From Bacillota bacterium (GTDB lineage: Bacteria; Bacillota; Sulfobacillia; RBS10-35; JAJYVM01), in the NCBI GenBank assembly GCA_021792015.1, contig JAJYVM010000215.1:1-6756 (forward strand): a stretch of 6,756 nt of DNA, in the 5' to 3' direction. The position numbers and the translations under genes are program-made. This document shows positions 1-5,774 of the stretch, one piece after another (within the stretch, counting starts at the first letter, position 1; the number at the start of each line of letters is the position of its first letter). The notes below the pieces were generated by a model that did no database searches, had not been told where the DNA came from, and worked only from the letters and a program-made list of their open reading frames with translations.

Positions 1-401
1 TTGGGCCAGTCGGCGCCGGCCCGGCCCGCTCACTGAGGCAGTGGAGGCGGAATGAGGCATGGTGCTGCAGGTCCTCGTGCCAGGGGCTCGGCTCGAAGGA
101 CTGGAAGGCCATGACGCAACTGGCGGTCGGAGCCGGTCGCCCTGGCCGTGCGAACTGGCCGGCGTGCGTACGTGGCCAGGGATCACGTCCTGGTCGAGCT
201 CGTCGGCGCACACCTTGACGACAGCCGCCTCATCGAATCCGGCGGTCTCCGGCTGAGGACGACTCTGGCCGCCACGCGACAACACCGTGAACCACTCCTC
301 CAGACACATCGGCGCCCCCCTAACCAGGGGGCAACCGTGGCCAACGCCTCGATCCTCTCCGGCGACACGCCTGGCGAAACCGCCTGCCCGGGTGTGGCCA
401 T
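1..401 (-). pseudogene. Unrecognised frameshifted coding segment, open at left edge
   Basis: I do not recognise the product. On the minus strand an ATG at 401-399 opens a frame containing SPERIEALATVAPWLG. After a six-base homopolymer (C6 at 315-320 on the plus strand) the coding-like signal moves to another frame, with EEWFTVLSRGGQSRPQPET and then FDEAAVVKVCADELDQDV from base 300 down to about 160. In that stretch codon position 3 is about 80% G+C and position 2 well under 50%, as expected for a real gene in GC-rich DNA. A third frame carries the signal from an ATG at 112 to the window edge (MAFQSFEPSPWHEDL...). No domain, signal peptide or membrane segment is evident. It follows the SPFH gene on the same strand. 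The simplest reading is one decayed gene with two frame breaks. Two overlapping short genes or base-call errors at the homopolymer remain possible. Confidence 0.35.
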
Positions 402-424
402 GTGCCAAGGCGCGGAGCCAGCGC

Positions 425-1345
425 TCAACCGGTGGTCGCCTCGGGCCCGGTGCAGCCTGGACGCCTCCGTCCCCGGGGATGTATCCCTCGCCGGTGCGAC
501 CTGCACCACCTCAGCTGCCGCTCAGGTGGGTCGGGCGGCCACCCCGTCAACGGGCGCGGCGGACGGAGAGGTGGCCGGCAGCGGCGAGCCGGCGGGCTAG
601 CGGCGGCCAGCGAAAGCTGCTCACGTGCGAAGTATGTGCCGATGTCCTGCATGTCCTGAATAGCCGTCATCAACGGCGCGGGGAAGATCGCGGTCGAGTT
701 CTTATCCACCGCGATTTCAGTCAGTGTTTGCAGAGGCCGCAGCTGCAGGGCCACCGGGTGCGCCTCCATGATGGAGGCGGGCTGGCTCAGCGCATCCAAG
801 GCCAGAAGCTCCCCCTCGGCCGCGATGATTTTAGCCCGCTTCTCGCGCTCGGCCTCAGCCTGACGCGCCGTGGCCCGCTTCATCGTTTCCGGGAGCTGGA
901 TGTCCTTGAACTCGACCAGCGTTACGAGGACGCCCCACTGCTTGGTCAGGGGATCGAGGAGCTGCGGGATGCTGGCGTTGATCCGGTCGGTCTCGGCCAG
1001 GATCTCGTCGAGGGCATGCTGCCCGACGACCTTGCGCAGGGTGGTCTGCGCGATCTGGTTGATGGCCGCACCCACGTTTTCGATGGCGACGACCGCCTTG
1101 ACGGGATCCTCCACCCTGTAGTACGCGACGGCTGACACATCCACGCTGACGTTGTCCTTGGTGATGATGCCCTGGGATTGGATCGGCATCGTCGCGATGC
1201 GCAGCGATACCTTCCGCAGCTCGTCGACGATCGGCACGATGAGTGTCAGGCCAGGCTCGCGCACCGCGATCACGCGCCGCAGGCGGAACAGGACCCCGCG
1301 GTCGTACTGCTGGACGATCCGGACCGACAACAGCGCCAAGACCAC
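425..1345 (-). CDS. SPFH-domain membrane protein, slipin/stomatin type
   Basis: Slipins are inner-membrane proteins that oligomerise through an SPFH (band 7) domain, scaffold membrane microdomains and often partner with an NfeD-type protein. No nfeD is visible here. Counting from the GTG at 1345, residues 1-8 are the end of a hydrophobic segment. The SPFH core spans about 8-160 (IVQQYDRGVLFRL, then VDVSAVAYYRVEDPVKAVV, NQIAQTTLRKVVGQHALDEI and LVEFKDIQLPETMKRATARQ). A charged coiled-coil helix follows at about 160-190 (ARQAEAEREKRAKIIAAEGE), then the slipin C-terminal element LQTLTEIAVDKNSTAIFP at about 205-222. The family match is strong to about residue 247. The last ~60 residues are Pro/Arg-rich and unlike the family. 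The frame continues upstream of 1345 through KRRPLVIIVVVV, clearly the rest of the membrane anchor, but has no ATG/GTG/TTG there. A strong Shine-Dalgarno stands before an ATG at 1380 one base out of frame. The function call is firm; the intactness of both ends is not. Confidence 0.88.
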   Translation of the reverse strand: MVLALLSVRIVQQYDRGVLFRLRRVIAVREPGLTLIVPIVDELRKVSLRIATMPIQSQGIITKDNVSVDVSAVAYYRVEDPVKAVVAIENVGAAINQIAQTTLRKVVGQHALDEILAETDRINASIPQLLDPLTKQWGVLVTLVEFKDIQLPETMKRATARQAEAEREKRAKIIAAEGELLALDALSQPASIMEAHPVALQLRPLQTLTEIAVDKNSTAIFPAPLMTAIQDMQDIGTYFAREQLSLAAASPPARRCRPPLRPPRPLTGWPPDPPERQLRWCRSHRRGIHPRGRRRPGCTGPEATTG

Positions 1346-1377
1346 GACGACGATGATGACAAGGGGACGACGCTTGA

Positions 1378-1396
1378 CATAGGTCCTCTCTCCTCA
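1378..1396 (-). promoter_or_regulatory. Shine-Dalgarno and ATG for the SPFH gene, out of frame
   Basis: The minus strand reads GAGGAGAGAGGACCTATG, ending at the ATG at 1380-1378. This is a purine-rich ribosome-binding site at good spacing. The ATG reads MSSVVPLSSSS, low-complexity and without the slipin signature. The slipin frame begins at GTC (1378) and reads VKRRPLVIIVVVV. One extra base between the ATG and the AAG at 1375 would join the start to the anchor, so a one-base loss, real or in the assembly, is the simplest explanation. Confidence 0.6.
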
Positions 1397-1554
1397 CGCC
1401 GGAGCCGCCCACGGCGGGAATCTGACCGGCGGATCACCCTGGACGCGCGACAGCGCCGTGGGTCGCGCCTGAGCGCCCGCACTCGTTCGAAAGGGCCGTA
1501 CTACCTGCGCGCCCCGACAGGGCCCCCGACGGAGCCCGGCCATGCGATGCGACG
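1381..1554. other. Non-coding upstream region of the SPFH gene
   Basis: No reading frame here shows family motifs. The minus-strand frame through this stretch is Arg/Ser-rich and looks like translated non-coding DNA. Apart from the ribosome-binding site next to 1380, I see no convincing promoter hexamers for the minus-strand gene. Confidence 0.4.
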
Positions 1555-1990
1555 GTGCGACCTGGCTTTAGGCTTCGATAGGGGAACCTACGCGCTCGGC
1601 GGGACGGCGGGGAGGGGTTGACCGGTTGAAACCTACGGGGAGTCTTCTGTGGGTGAGGAGACCCCTGTTCTTCCAATCTCAACGTATCGGATCCCATGTG
1701 CGAAAGCAACAGGGAAGCATGCAAGGCGCAAGGTCGAAACGGCGCGAAGCCCCCCGGTGTGGCGCAGTGTTGGCGGACCGCGATTGACGCAGCGGCTGCT
1801 GCTGTCATCCAGCCTCGCTCACTGGGCGCGTTGACCTGGCGGGAGGCGGCCCCATGGTGTCATGACAAGGGTTTCCTCCGGCCCACCGTCCCCGCTCGGT
1901 TTCGGGTGGCGGTCGCCGGCACGTGCAACAAGAGGGCGCGCGGCCCTGCGGGAGGAGAGCCGCCGGCGGCTGCCCGATGGGCCGCGCAGC
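1555..1990 (+). ncRNA. Structured-RNA-like segment, possible 5' remnant of a group II intron
   Basis: About 430 bases without a credible reading frame but with many RNA-like elements. It starts GTGCGACC, matching the GUGYG 5' consensus of group II introns. TAGG-GGAA-CCTA (1579-1590) is a stem with a GNRA tetraloop. A GTCTTCT/AGGAGAC hairpin lies at 1642-1662 with a 7-base loop and further flanking pairs. TGC-GAAA-GCA (1699-1708) is a second GNRA hairpin, enclosed by CATG/CATG at 1695-1698 and 1718-1721. AGGGC/GCCCT pairs at 1933-1947, and a 14-base palindrome lies at 1958-1971. The order of these motifs resembles, from memory, domain I and following regions of bacterial group II introns. I find no intron-encoded reverse transcriptase and no domain V hairpin, so if this is an intron it is only its 5' part. 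The right boundary is a guess. It could instead be another large structured RNA, or chance pairing in GC-rich sequence. Confidence 0.42.
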
Positions 1991-2016
1991 AAGGCTTATC
2001 CCGGCCTGTGCCGGCT

Positions 2017-2439
2017 CTATGGGTGGTTCCAGGATGGTGCGGGCAGCAGCCCCGACGCGACATCGGCCCGCTGCTCGGGCCGCGGCTCGGTCGCACCCGG
2101 ATGCGCGGGGCCCGTGCCGGGCTGGAGTGTGTCGATCCATTTGGTCAGGTGTTGGACCAGCCAGGGGGACTCGTCGGCGACGAGGCTGTGTAAGCCCGTG
2201 GTGCCAACGAAGGAGGCGACTGCGGCGTTACCCGCGAACACGGCCCGGCTCGCCCCATTGTCCACGATCGGGTCCTCCGCGCTCAAAAGCAGCAGCGTCG
2301 GCGTGCACCAGCTCAGATCCGGGACCGGCACCCGCTGCTGCGCCGCCAGCAGGTGCAGGAGGAAGCCGGGCGTGTATCGCCGATTGCACAACGGATCCCG
2401 ATCGATCATGCGGCGGACGCTTCTCGGCCACCTTGCCAA
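2017..2439 (-). pseudogene. C-terminal half of an alpha/beta hydrolase (lysophospholipase-like)
   Basis: Alpha/beta hydrolases of the serine aminopeptidase S33/lysophospholipase type cleave ester bonds with a Ser-Asp-His triad. The minus-strand frame from a TTG at 2439 reads RRMIDRDPLCNRRYTPGFLL (cap region) and LLAAQQRVP. It continues with the strand-loop TPTLLLLSAEDPIVD, carrying the acid residue, and then GLHSLVADESPWLVQHLTKW, carrying the catalytic His. This order and spacing are typical of the last ~110 residues of the family. Family similarity stops near base 2112; the rest of the frame to 2017 is a Pro/Arg-rich tail. The N-terminal half, including the GxSxG nucleophile elbow, is not visible upstream. 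The same frame meets a TGA at 2496-2494, and beyond that lies a transposase-type fragment on the other strand. I conclude it is a truncated, non-functional remnant. A stand-alone 140-residue product would lack the nucleophile. Confidence 0.68.
2064..2082 (-). terminator. Hairpin just beyond the hydrolase remnant
   Basis: CGGCCCG and CGGGCCG form a perfect 7-bp stem with a 5-base loop (2071-2075). On the minus strand it lies about 30 bases past the last hydrolase-like residues, where a terminator would sit. There is no T-run after it, so it is at best a non-canonical terminator, or part of the neighbouring structured segment. Confidence 0.35.
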
Positions 2440-2599
2440 CTGGGAGCGCCAGCAGGGGACGCGCCCAGCTTGCCGCCGGCCAGGCGCCCCGACTCAGGAG
2501 CCGCCATCCAGCAAAATGGGACCGGTTAACACGGCAACGGCCGGATTGTACCGTAGCGTCGGGGTGGTCTGCCGCGGCGCCACGGTGGGGCCCGCCATT

Positions 2600-2745
2600 C
2601 TGGATTGGGGACCGGCTGTTCAGCCAAGCGGATCTTGAGTTGATCCGCTGGACCGCCGAGCGCTTTCCGGCCCTCAGCCGATGGGAACGGCTCACACGAT
2701 CTGCGAGAACCTGCTGCTGTGGCAGGCGCCCCCCCGCCGCGCCTA
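2600..2745 (+). mobile_element. Frameshifted remnant of a DUF4338/DruA-like transposase-associated N-terminus
   Basis: The plus strand reads WIGDRLFSQADLELIRWTAE and FPALSRWE in one frame to about 2681. It continues HTICENLLLWQAP in the next frame from about 2693. Joined, this follows the pattern of a small helical N-terminal module (LFSxxDLxLIR...FPxLSRxELAxxICExLxWxxPNGR) that I associate with DUF4338/DruA-like and IS-encoded transposase proteins. The expected continuation (a basic NGRxK segment and the catalytic part) is absent; the match fades around a C7 run at 2729-2735. So only about 48 residues remain, broken by one frameshift. The fragment is antisense to and directly abuts the truncated hydrolase, consistent with insertion followed by decay. 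I cannot define terminal inverted repeats or target duplications. The family name is from recognition of the pattern, not a search. Confidence 0.5.
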
Positions 2746-2790
2746 TACACGCTTCAGCGTCCGGCTTTCACGGCCCCGCGCAGCAGTGGG

Positions 2791-2824
2791 CTGTACGGCA
2801 GCGGATGCCCGCGCTGCCGTGCAG
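2791..2824. repeat. 13-bp inverted repeat (hairpin)
   Basis: CTGTACGGCAGCG (2791-2803) pairs with CGCTGCCGTGCAG (2812-2824) over 13 positions with a single G-T wobble, around an 8-base loop. It is the strongest hairpin I found in the gene-free zone. It lies about 50 bases right of the transposase-like remnant and in no credible reading frame. It has no adjacent T-run on either strand. It could be a terminator without a U-tract or a subterminal hairpin of a mobile element. Confidence 0.55.
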
Positions 2825-2879
2825 GATCTCGTCAGTCGCCACAGTCGCGACCACCCCGCCGCGGTCCTCCGGAGCCGCC

Positions 2880-3355
2880 GTTTATCGGGCAAGCCGGCGC
2901 CCGTCAGGACCAGGCCAGGGCGTAGACTCACCTCCTCGCTACCGAGGCGCCGCGCCTCGTCGAGGCGAACGGCCACCGCCACAGGTGCGGCGTGATGAGC
3001 CGGGGGCAAGACGACCGTCGGACGGCGGCCGAAGGCGCTGATGTGGCCGTCCACATGGATCTGGGGGAAGGGGTCCTGCACCCGCAGCACACCGGAGACG
3101 CCCGAAGTTGTGGATGAACTCAGTCGGCCTCCGCCCGTACACTGCTGCGGCATGGTGGAGGAGGCGCTTGCCGCGCCCGGCGAGCCTTGTCGCGCGGAGT
3201 GCGCCGTCGACCAATTCGAGCGGAATCGCGGACTGCGCGATCAGTACAACGCCGGCTCGAAGAGCTGGGGTGAGTGGGCTGCGCACGACGAGGTCCCTCC
3301 GCGCTTGAGCATGAACCGCAAGGGTCGCTTCGCGGTGGGGGTCCCGAGCCCCCAC
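2880..3355 (-). pseudogene. Unrecognised broken coding segment
   Basis: Two minus-strand frames carry consecutive coding-like signal. The first opens at 3355 and includes LRAGVVLIAQSAIPLELVDG and RLLHHAAAVYGRRPTEFIHN. Near 3105-3090 the signal passes to the next frame, which reads VLRVQDPFPQIHVDGHISAF, GRRPTVVLPPAHHAAPVAVA and VRLDEARRLGSEEVSLRPG before fading near 2880. Codons in the second part are GC-rich at position 3, and the sequence is unlike the Arg/Pro/Ser mixtures of shadow frames nearby. I do not recognise the family. No signal peptide or membrane helix is obvious. Part of the gene seems lost on the left, toward the transposase-like remnant. It may be one gene with a single frameshift; I would not assign a function. 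Confidence 0.33.
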
Positions 3356-3452
3356 GGATTCGAACGGCAGCGCCGTGCGACGTGCAGGGATCTGCGGACC
3401 GGCGCGGCGGTGCGGCGTCGCACCGGCCTACGCCGCGCCGCCTCCGGGCAAG
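3356..3452. other. Intergenic stretch, no feature seen
   Basis: No frame here shows recognisable protein sequence. A GGATTCGAACG motif at 3356-3366 recalls a tRNA T-arm but lacks the flanking stem pairing. Confidence 0.3.
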
Positions 3453-3481
3453 TTGACGCCTGCCCCGCCCAGGCGTAACGT
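3453..3481 (+). promoter_or_regulatory. Candidate sigma-A promoter of sufB
   Basis: TTGACG at 3453-3458 (5 of 6 to consensus) is followed after exactly 17 bases by TAACGT at 3476-3481. The -10 element keeps the important first T, second A and last T but is otherwise weak. Transcription would start near 3488, giving a leader of about 45 bases to the sufB ATG. It sits in the last gap before sufB, which fits sufB being transcribed on its own. Confidence 0.38.
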
Positions 3482-3490
3482 GAACATCGT

Positions 3491-3515
3491 AAATCCTAGT
3501 CTCGCAGTCGGATTT
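3491..3515 (+). promoter_or_regulatory. Dyad in the sufB leader, possible operator
   Basis: AAATCC (3491-3496) and GGATTT (3510-3515) are perfect 6-base inverted arms separated by 13 bases. They are AT-rich in a GC-rich setting. The dyad lies at or just after the predicted transcription start and before the ribosome-binding site, a position where a repressor such as an Fe-S responsive Rrf2-family regulator could act. The regulator is inference; six-base arms can arise by chance. Confidence 0.3.
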
Positions 3516-3516
3516 C

Positions 3517-3533
3517 TAAGGGGACGGGCACCA
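3517..3533 (+). promoter_or_regulatory. sufB ribosome-binding site
   Basis: TAAGGGGACGGGCACCATG places an AAGGGGA Shine-Dalgarno about 8 bases before the sufB ATG at 3533. It fixes this start, which also agrees with where SufB homology begins. Confidence 0.7.
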
Positions 3534-4948
3534 TGGCAGAAGCCAAGACTCCGCTCCTGATGGAGGACTACAAGTACGGCTTCCACGACCCGGAGAACTA
3601 CGCGTTCAAGTCCGGCAAGGGCCTGAACCCGGAGATCGTGCGCGAGCTGTCGGCCATGAAGCACGAGCCGCAGTGGATGACCGACTTCCGCCTGCGCGCG
3701 CTTGAGGTCTTCTACAGCAAGCCCATGCCGCTGAAGTCGGCCTGGGGCTCCGAGGAACTCTCCGAGCTCGACTTCGACAACATCCGCTACTACGTGCGCC
3801 CGACCGAGAAGAACGCCAGGTCGTGGGACGACGTTCCAGACACCATCAAGAACACCTTCGACCGTCTGGGCATTCCCCAGGCCGAGCGCAAGTTTCTGGC
3901 CGGCGTCTCGGCCCAGTACGAGTCCGAGGTGGTCTACCACAGCATCCGCAGGGACCTGGAGAAGCAGGGCGTCCTCTTTCTGGACACGGACACGGCATTG
4001 CGTGAGCAGCCCGAGATCTTCAGGGAGTACTTCGGCACGATGATCCCGCCGGAGGACAATAAGTTCGCCGCCCTGAACTCCGCCGTGTGGTCGGGCGGCA
4101 GCTTCATCTGGGTGCCCGAGGGCGTGAAGGTCGAGATTCCGCTGCAGGCCTACTTCCGCATCAACACCGAGAACATGGGCCAGTTCGAGCGCACGCTCAT
4201 CATCTGCGAGCCGGGCTCGTTTGTGCATTATGTCGAGGGCTGCACGGCGCCGACCTACTCCTCCGACTCCCTGCATTCCGCCGTGGTGGAGATCCTGGTG
4301 AAGAAGGGCGCCCGCTGCCGCTACACGACGATTCAGAACTGGTCGGTCAACGTGTACAACCTGGTGACCAAGCGCGCTGTCGTCGAAGAGAATGGCACCA
4401 TGGAGTGGGTTGACGGCAACATCGGCAGCAAGCTGACGCTGAAGTACCCCTCCGTCTACCTGATGGGCCGCGGCGCCCGCGGCGATATCCTCTCCGTCGC
4501 CTACGCCGGCAAGGGCATGCACCAGCATGCCGGCGGCAAGGCCGTGCATGCCGCCCCCGAGACGACCTCGACCATCGTCAACAAGTCGATCAGCGCCCAC
4601 GGCGGCAAGACCACGTACGTCGGCCTTGTGAGCATCGCCGACGATTGCCCGCGCAGCCGGAACAACACGAAGTGCGACGCCCTGATCATGGACGCCGAGA
4701 GCGCGTCCGACACGATCCCGTTCATTGAAATCGAGGAGGACGACGTGTTCTTGGAGCACGAGGCCTCGGTCAGCAAGGTGAGCGAGGAGCAGCTGTTCTA
4801 CCTGCGCTCGCGCGGCCTCTCCGAGCAGGAGGCGACAACCATGATCGTGATGGGCTTCATCGAGCCCTTCGCGAAGTCGCTGCCGATGGAGTACGCCGTC
4901 GAATTGAATCGCCTGATCGAGCTGGAGATCAAGGGCGGGCTTGGCTAG
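3533..4948 (+). CDS. sufB: Fe-S cluster assembly scaffold protein SufB
   Basis: SufB is the cytoplasmic core scaffold on which, with SufC (ATPase) and SufD, [Fe-S] clusters are built from sulfur supplied by SufS/SufU. The 471-residue frame is full length for the family. It starts with the typical DYKYGFHDPENYAFKSGKGL and contains EPQWMTDFRLRALEVF, VSAQYESEVVYHSIRRDLEK, the beta-helix core (SAVWSGGSFIWVPEGVKVEI, EPGSFVHYVEGCTAPTYSSD) and SISAHGGKTTYVGLVSIADD. It ends with the conserved SEEQLFYLRSRGLSEQEATT region. Cys237 (EGC) and Cys381 (KCDAL) align with conserved cysteines, and the LEHE motif places His409/Glu410 at the position used for cluster assembly in E. coli SufB. The ATG at 3533 has an AGGGGA ribosome-binding site (3519-3524) about 8 bases upstream, and family homology begins right after it. 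No frameshift or missing motif is seen. It is unusual in standing alone: Firmicutes normally carry sufCDSUB together, with sufB last. Confidence 0.98.
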   Translation: MAEAKTPLLMEDYKYGFHDPENYAFKSGKGLNPEIVRELSAMKHEPQWMTDFRLRALEVFYSKPMPLKSAWGSEELSELDFDNIRYYVRPTEKNARSWDDVPDTIKNTFDRLGIPQAERKFLAGVSAQYESEVVYHSIRRDLEKQGVLFLDTDTALREQPEIFREYFGTMIPPEDNKFAALNSAVWSGGSFIWVPEGVKVEIPLQAYFRINTENMGQFERTLIICEPGSFVHYVEGCTAPTYSSDSLHSAVVEILVKKGARCRYTTIQNWSVNVYNLVTKRAVVEENGTMEWVDGNIGSKLTLKYPSVYLMGRGARGDILSVAYAGKGMHQHAGGKAVHAAPETTSTIVNKSISAHGGKTTYVGLVSIADDCPRSRNNTKCDALIMDAESASDTIPFIEIEEDDVFLEHEASVSKVSEEQLFYLRSRGLSEQEATTMIVMGFIEPFAKSLPMEYAVELNRLIELEIKGGLG

Positions 4949-5661
4949 CGGCAGCTTACACTGTATTGAGCTTGGAGTCCCGATCGCAGCTCCGCCGGCG
5001 ACCGGCTCCGCCACGCGCACCACGCGGCCGCCGTGTCTCGATCAGAAGGTCCAGTGCCGGCGCCGGCAGCTCGCGCGCCCGGACGGGGTCGCGCCCGCCC
5101 ACGGAGGCCAGGACCGCCAGGCGCCAAAGCCAACTCGGGGCTTCCGGCGTGCACAGTCGCGAGCACCTGGTGTCCGGACAGTGCGGCGTTCAGAAACGGC
5201 AGGGCCTCGCCGCTGAGGATTCCCCCCAGGACGATCACCTCGGGCAGCAGCTGCAGCGTCACCGGAAAGATGTCGGCCAGGGTCAGATCCCCGCTCGGCC
5301 GCGGTACCGCCTCCAGCGCCGCGACATTGGGCAGATCCAGGCGCAGCTCGGCCGTGTGCTCGAGCACGACGACCCGCGCGCCGACCTCGCGCGGGCCCAA
5401 CAGGGCTCGCAGGTTTGTGGTCTTGCCCGACCCCGTCGGCCCGTAGAGCAGGCAGTTGAGCCCCGCGCGCATGGCGGAGGCCAGGAAGTCCCGCACGTCA
5501 GCCGTCCACGCCTCGCTAGCGACCAGTTCATCGGCACCGAGGCGGCCCGCCGGCGCGGGCTTGCGGATGGCGAGCGCGGCCGGGGTGCCGCCCCCGACGA
5601 GCGCACGGCGCAGGTCGTCAGTCAACGCCACGGCGGAGGGGCTGCTTCCCGCGGCGAGCAA
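4945..5661 (-). pseudogene. CpaF/VirB11-type secretion ATPase remnant
   Basis: CpaF-like ATPases are cytoplasmic hexamers that power Tad/type IVb pilus or type II/IV secretion. From the TTG at 5661 the frame shows LAIRKPAPAGRLGADELV (30-47), Walker A GPTGSGKTT (74-82), the Asp-box-like VVVLEHTAELRL (97-108), the Walker-B region EVIVLGGILSGEA (141-153) and the His box LSGHQVLATVHAGSP (161-175). Intact relatives have 130 or more extra N-terminal residues; here two TGA codons close the frame just upstream. After SPELAL (about base 5125) the family continues in another frame as WRLAVLASVGGRDPVRAREL and ALDLLIET. Near 5035 it moves to a third frame as GGRVVRVAEPV. The first break is exactly what loss of two bases (TG) would give. 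The usual GEVRG of Walker B is GGILS, lacking the Glu and Arg, and the usual EDTAEL is EHTAEL. It converges on sufB with its tail overlapping the sufB stop. No other tad genes are in view. Truncated, frameshifted and motif-damaged, it is very likely inactive. Confidence 0.8.
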
Positions 5662-5774
5662 GTAACGGATGAACGCTCACATCCTTCATGGCGCGGGCAC
5701 GACGGATCGCCTGGGACCGACCCGACAAGCGGAGATCTCATCCCGTCCAGTCCCGAAGCTGTCGCGAGGACAGC
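5662..5774. other. Spacer between SLH gene and ATPase remnant
   Basis: No coding frame or promoter stands out here. The expected N-terminal ATPase domain sequence is not found on the minus strand in any frame I read, so that part of the gene appears deleted rather than merely shifted out of frame. Confidence 0.4.

Noticed and set aside
287..1135. Plus-strand open frame opposite the slipin
   Set aside because: Shadow; the opposite strand has unmistakable SPFH sequence.
1579..1596. T-box-like AGGGGAACCTACGCG
   Set aside because: Differs from the T-box core by an insertion, and no tRNA-synthetase or amino-acid gene follows. It fits better as the GGAA-capped stem of the structured segment.
1615..1640. 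CRISPR-repeat-like GGTTGAAACC
   Set aside because: Occurs once, with no spaced copies in the window, so there is no array.
1923..3041. A 372-codon plus-strand open frame
   Set aside because: Mostly Arg/Ala/Pro-rich shadow of the minus-strand hydrolase region. Only the short part at about 2600-2681 carries a real family pattern, and it is reported separately.
3340..3385. tRNA-like T-arm (GGATTCGAAC)
   Set aside because: The bases flanking the loop do not form a 5-bp T-stem on either strand, and no acceptor stem or anticodon arm can be drawn.
4994..5006. GCCGG-CGA-CCGGC hairpin as sufB terminator
   Set aside because: Only 5 bp, no T-run, and it lies within the coding remnant of the converging ATPase gene.
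3428..5023. A 531-codon minus-strand open frame covering sufB
   Set aside because: It is antisense to sufB and stays open because GC-rich DNA has few stop codons. Its protein is compositionally odd with no family motif. Only its first ~10 codons match anything real, the displaced CpaF tail.
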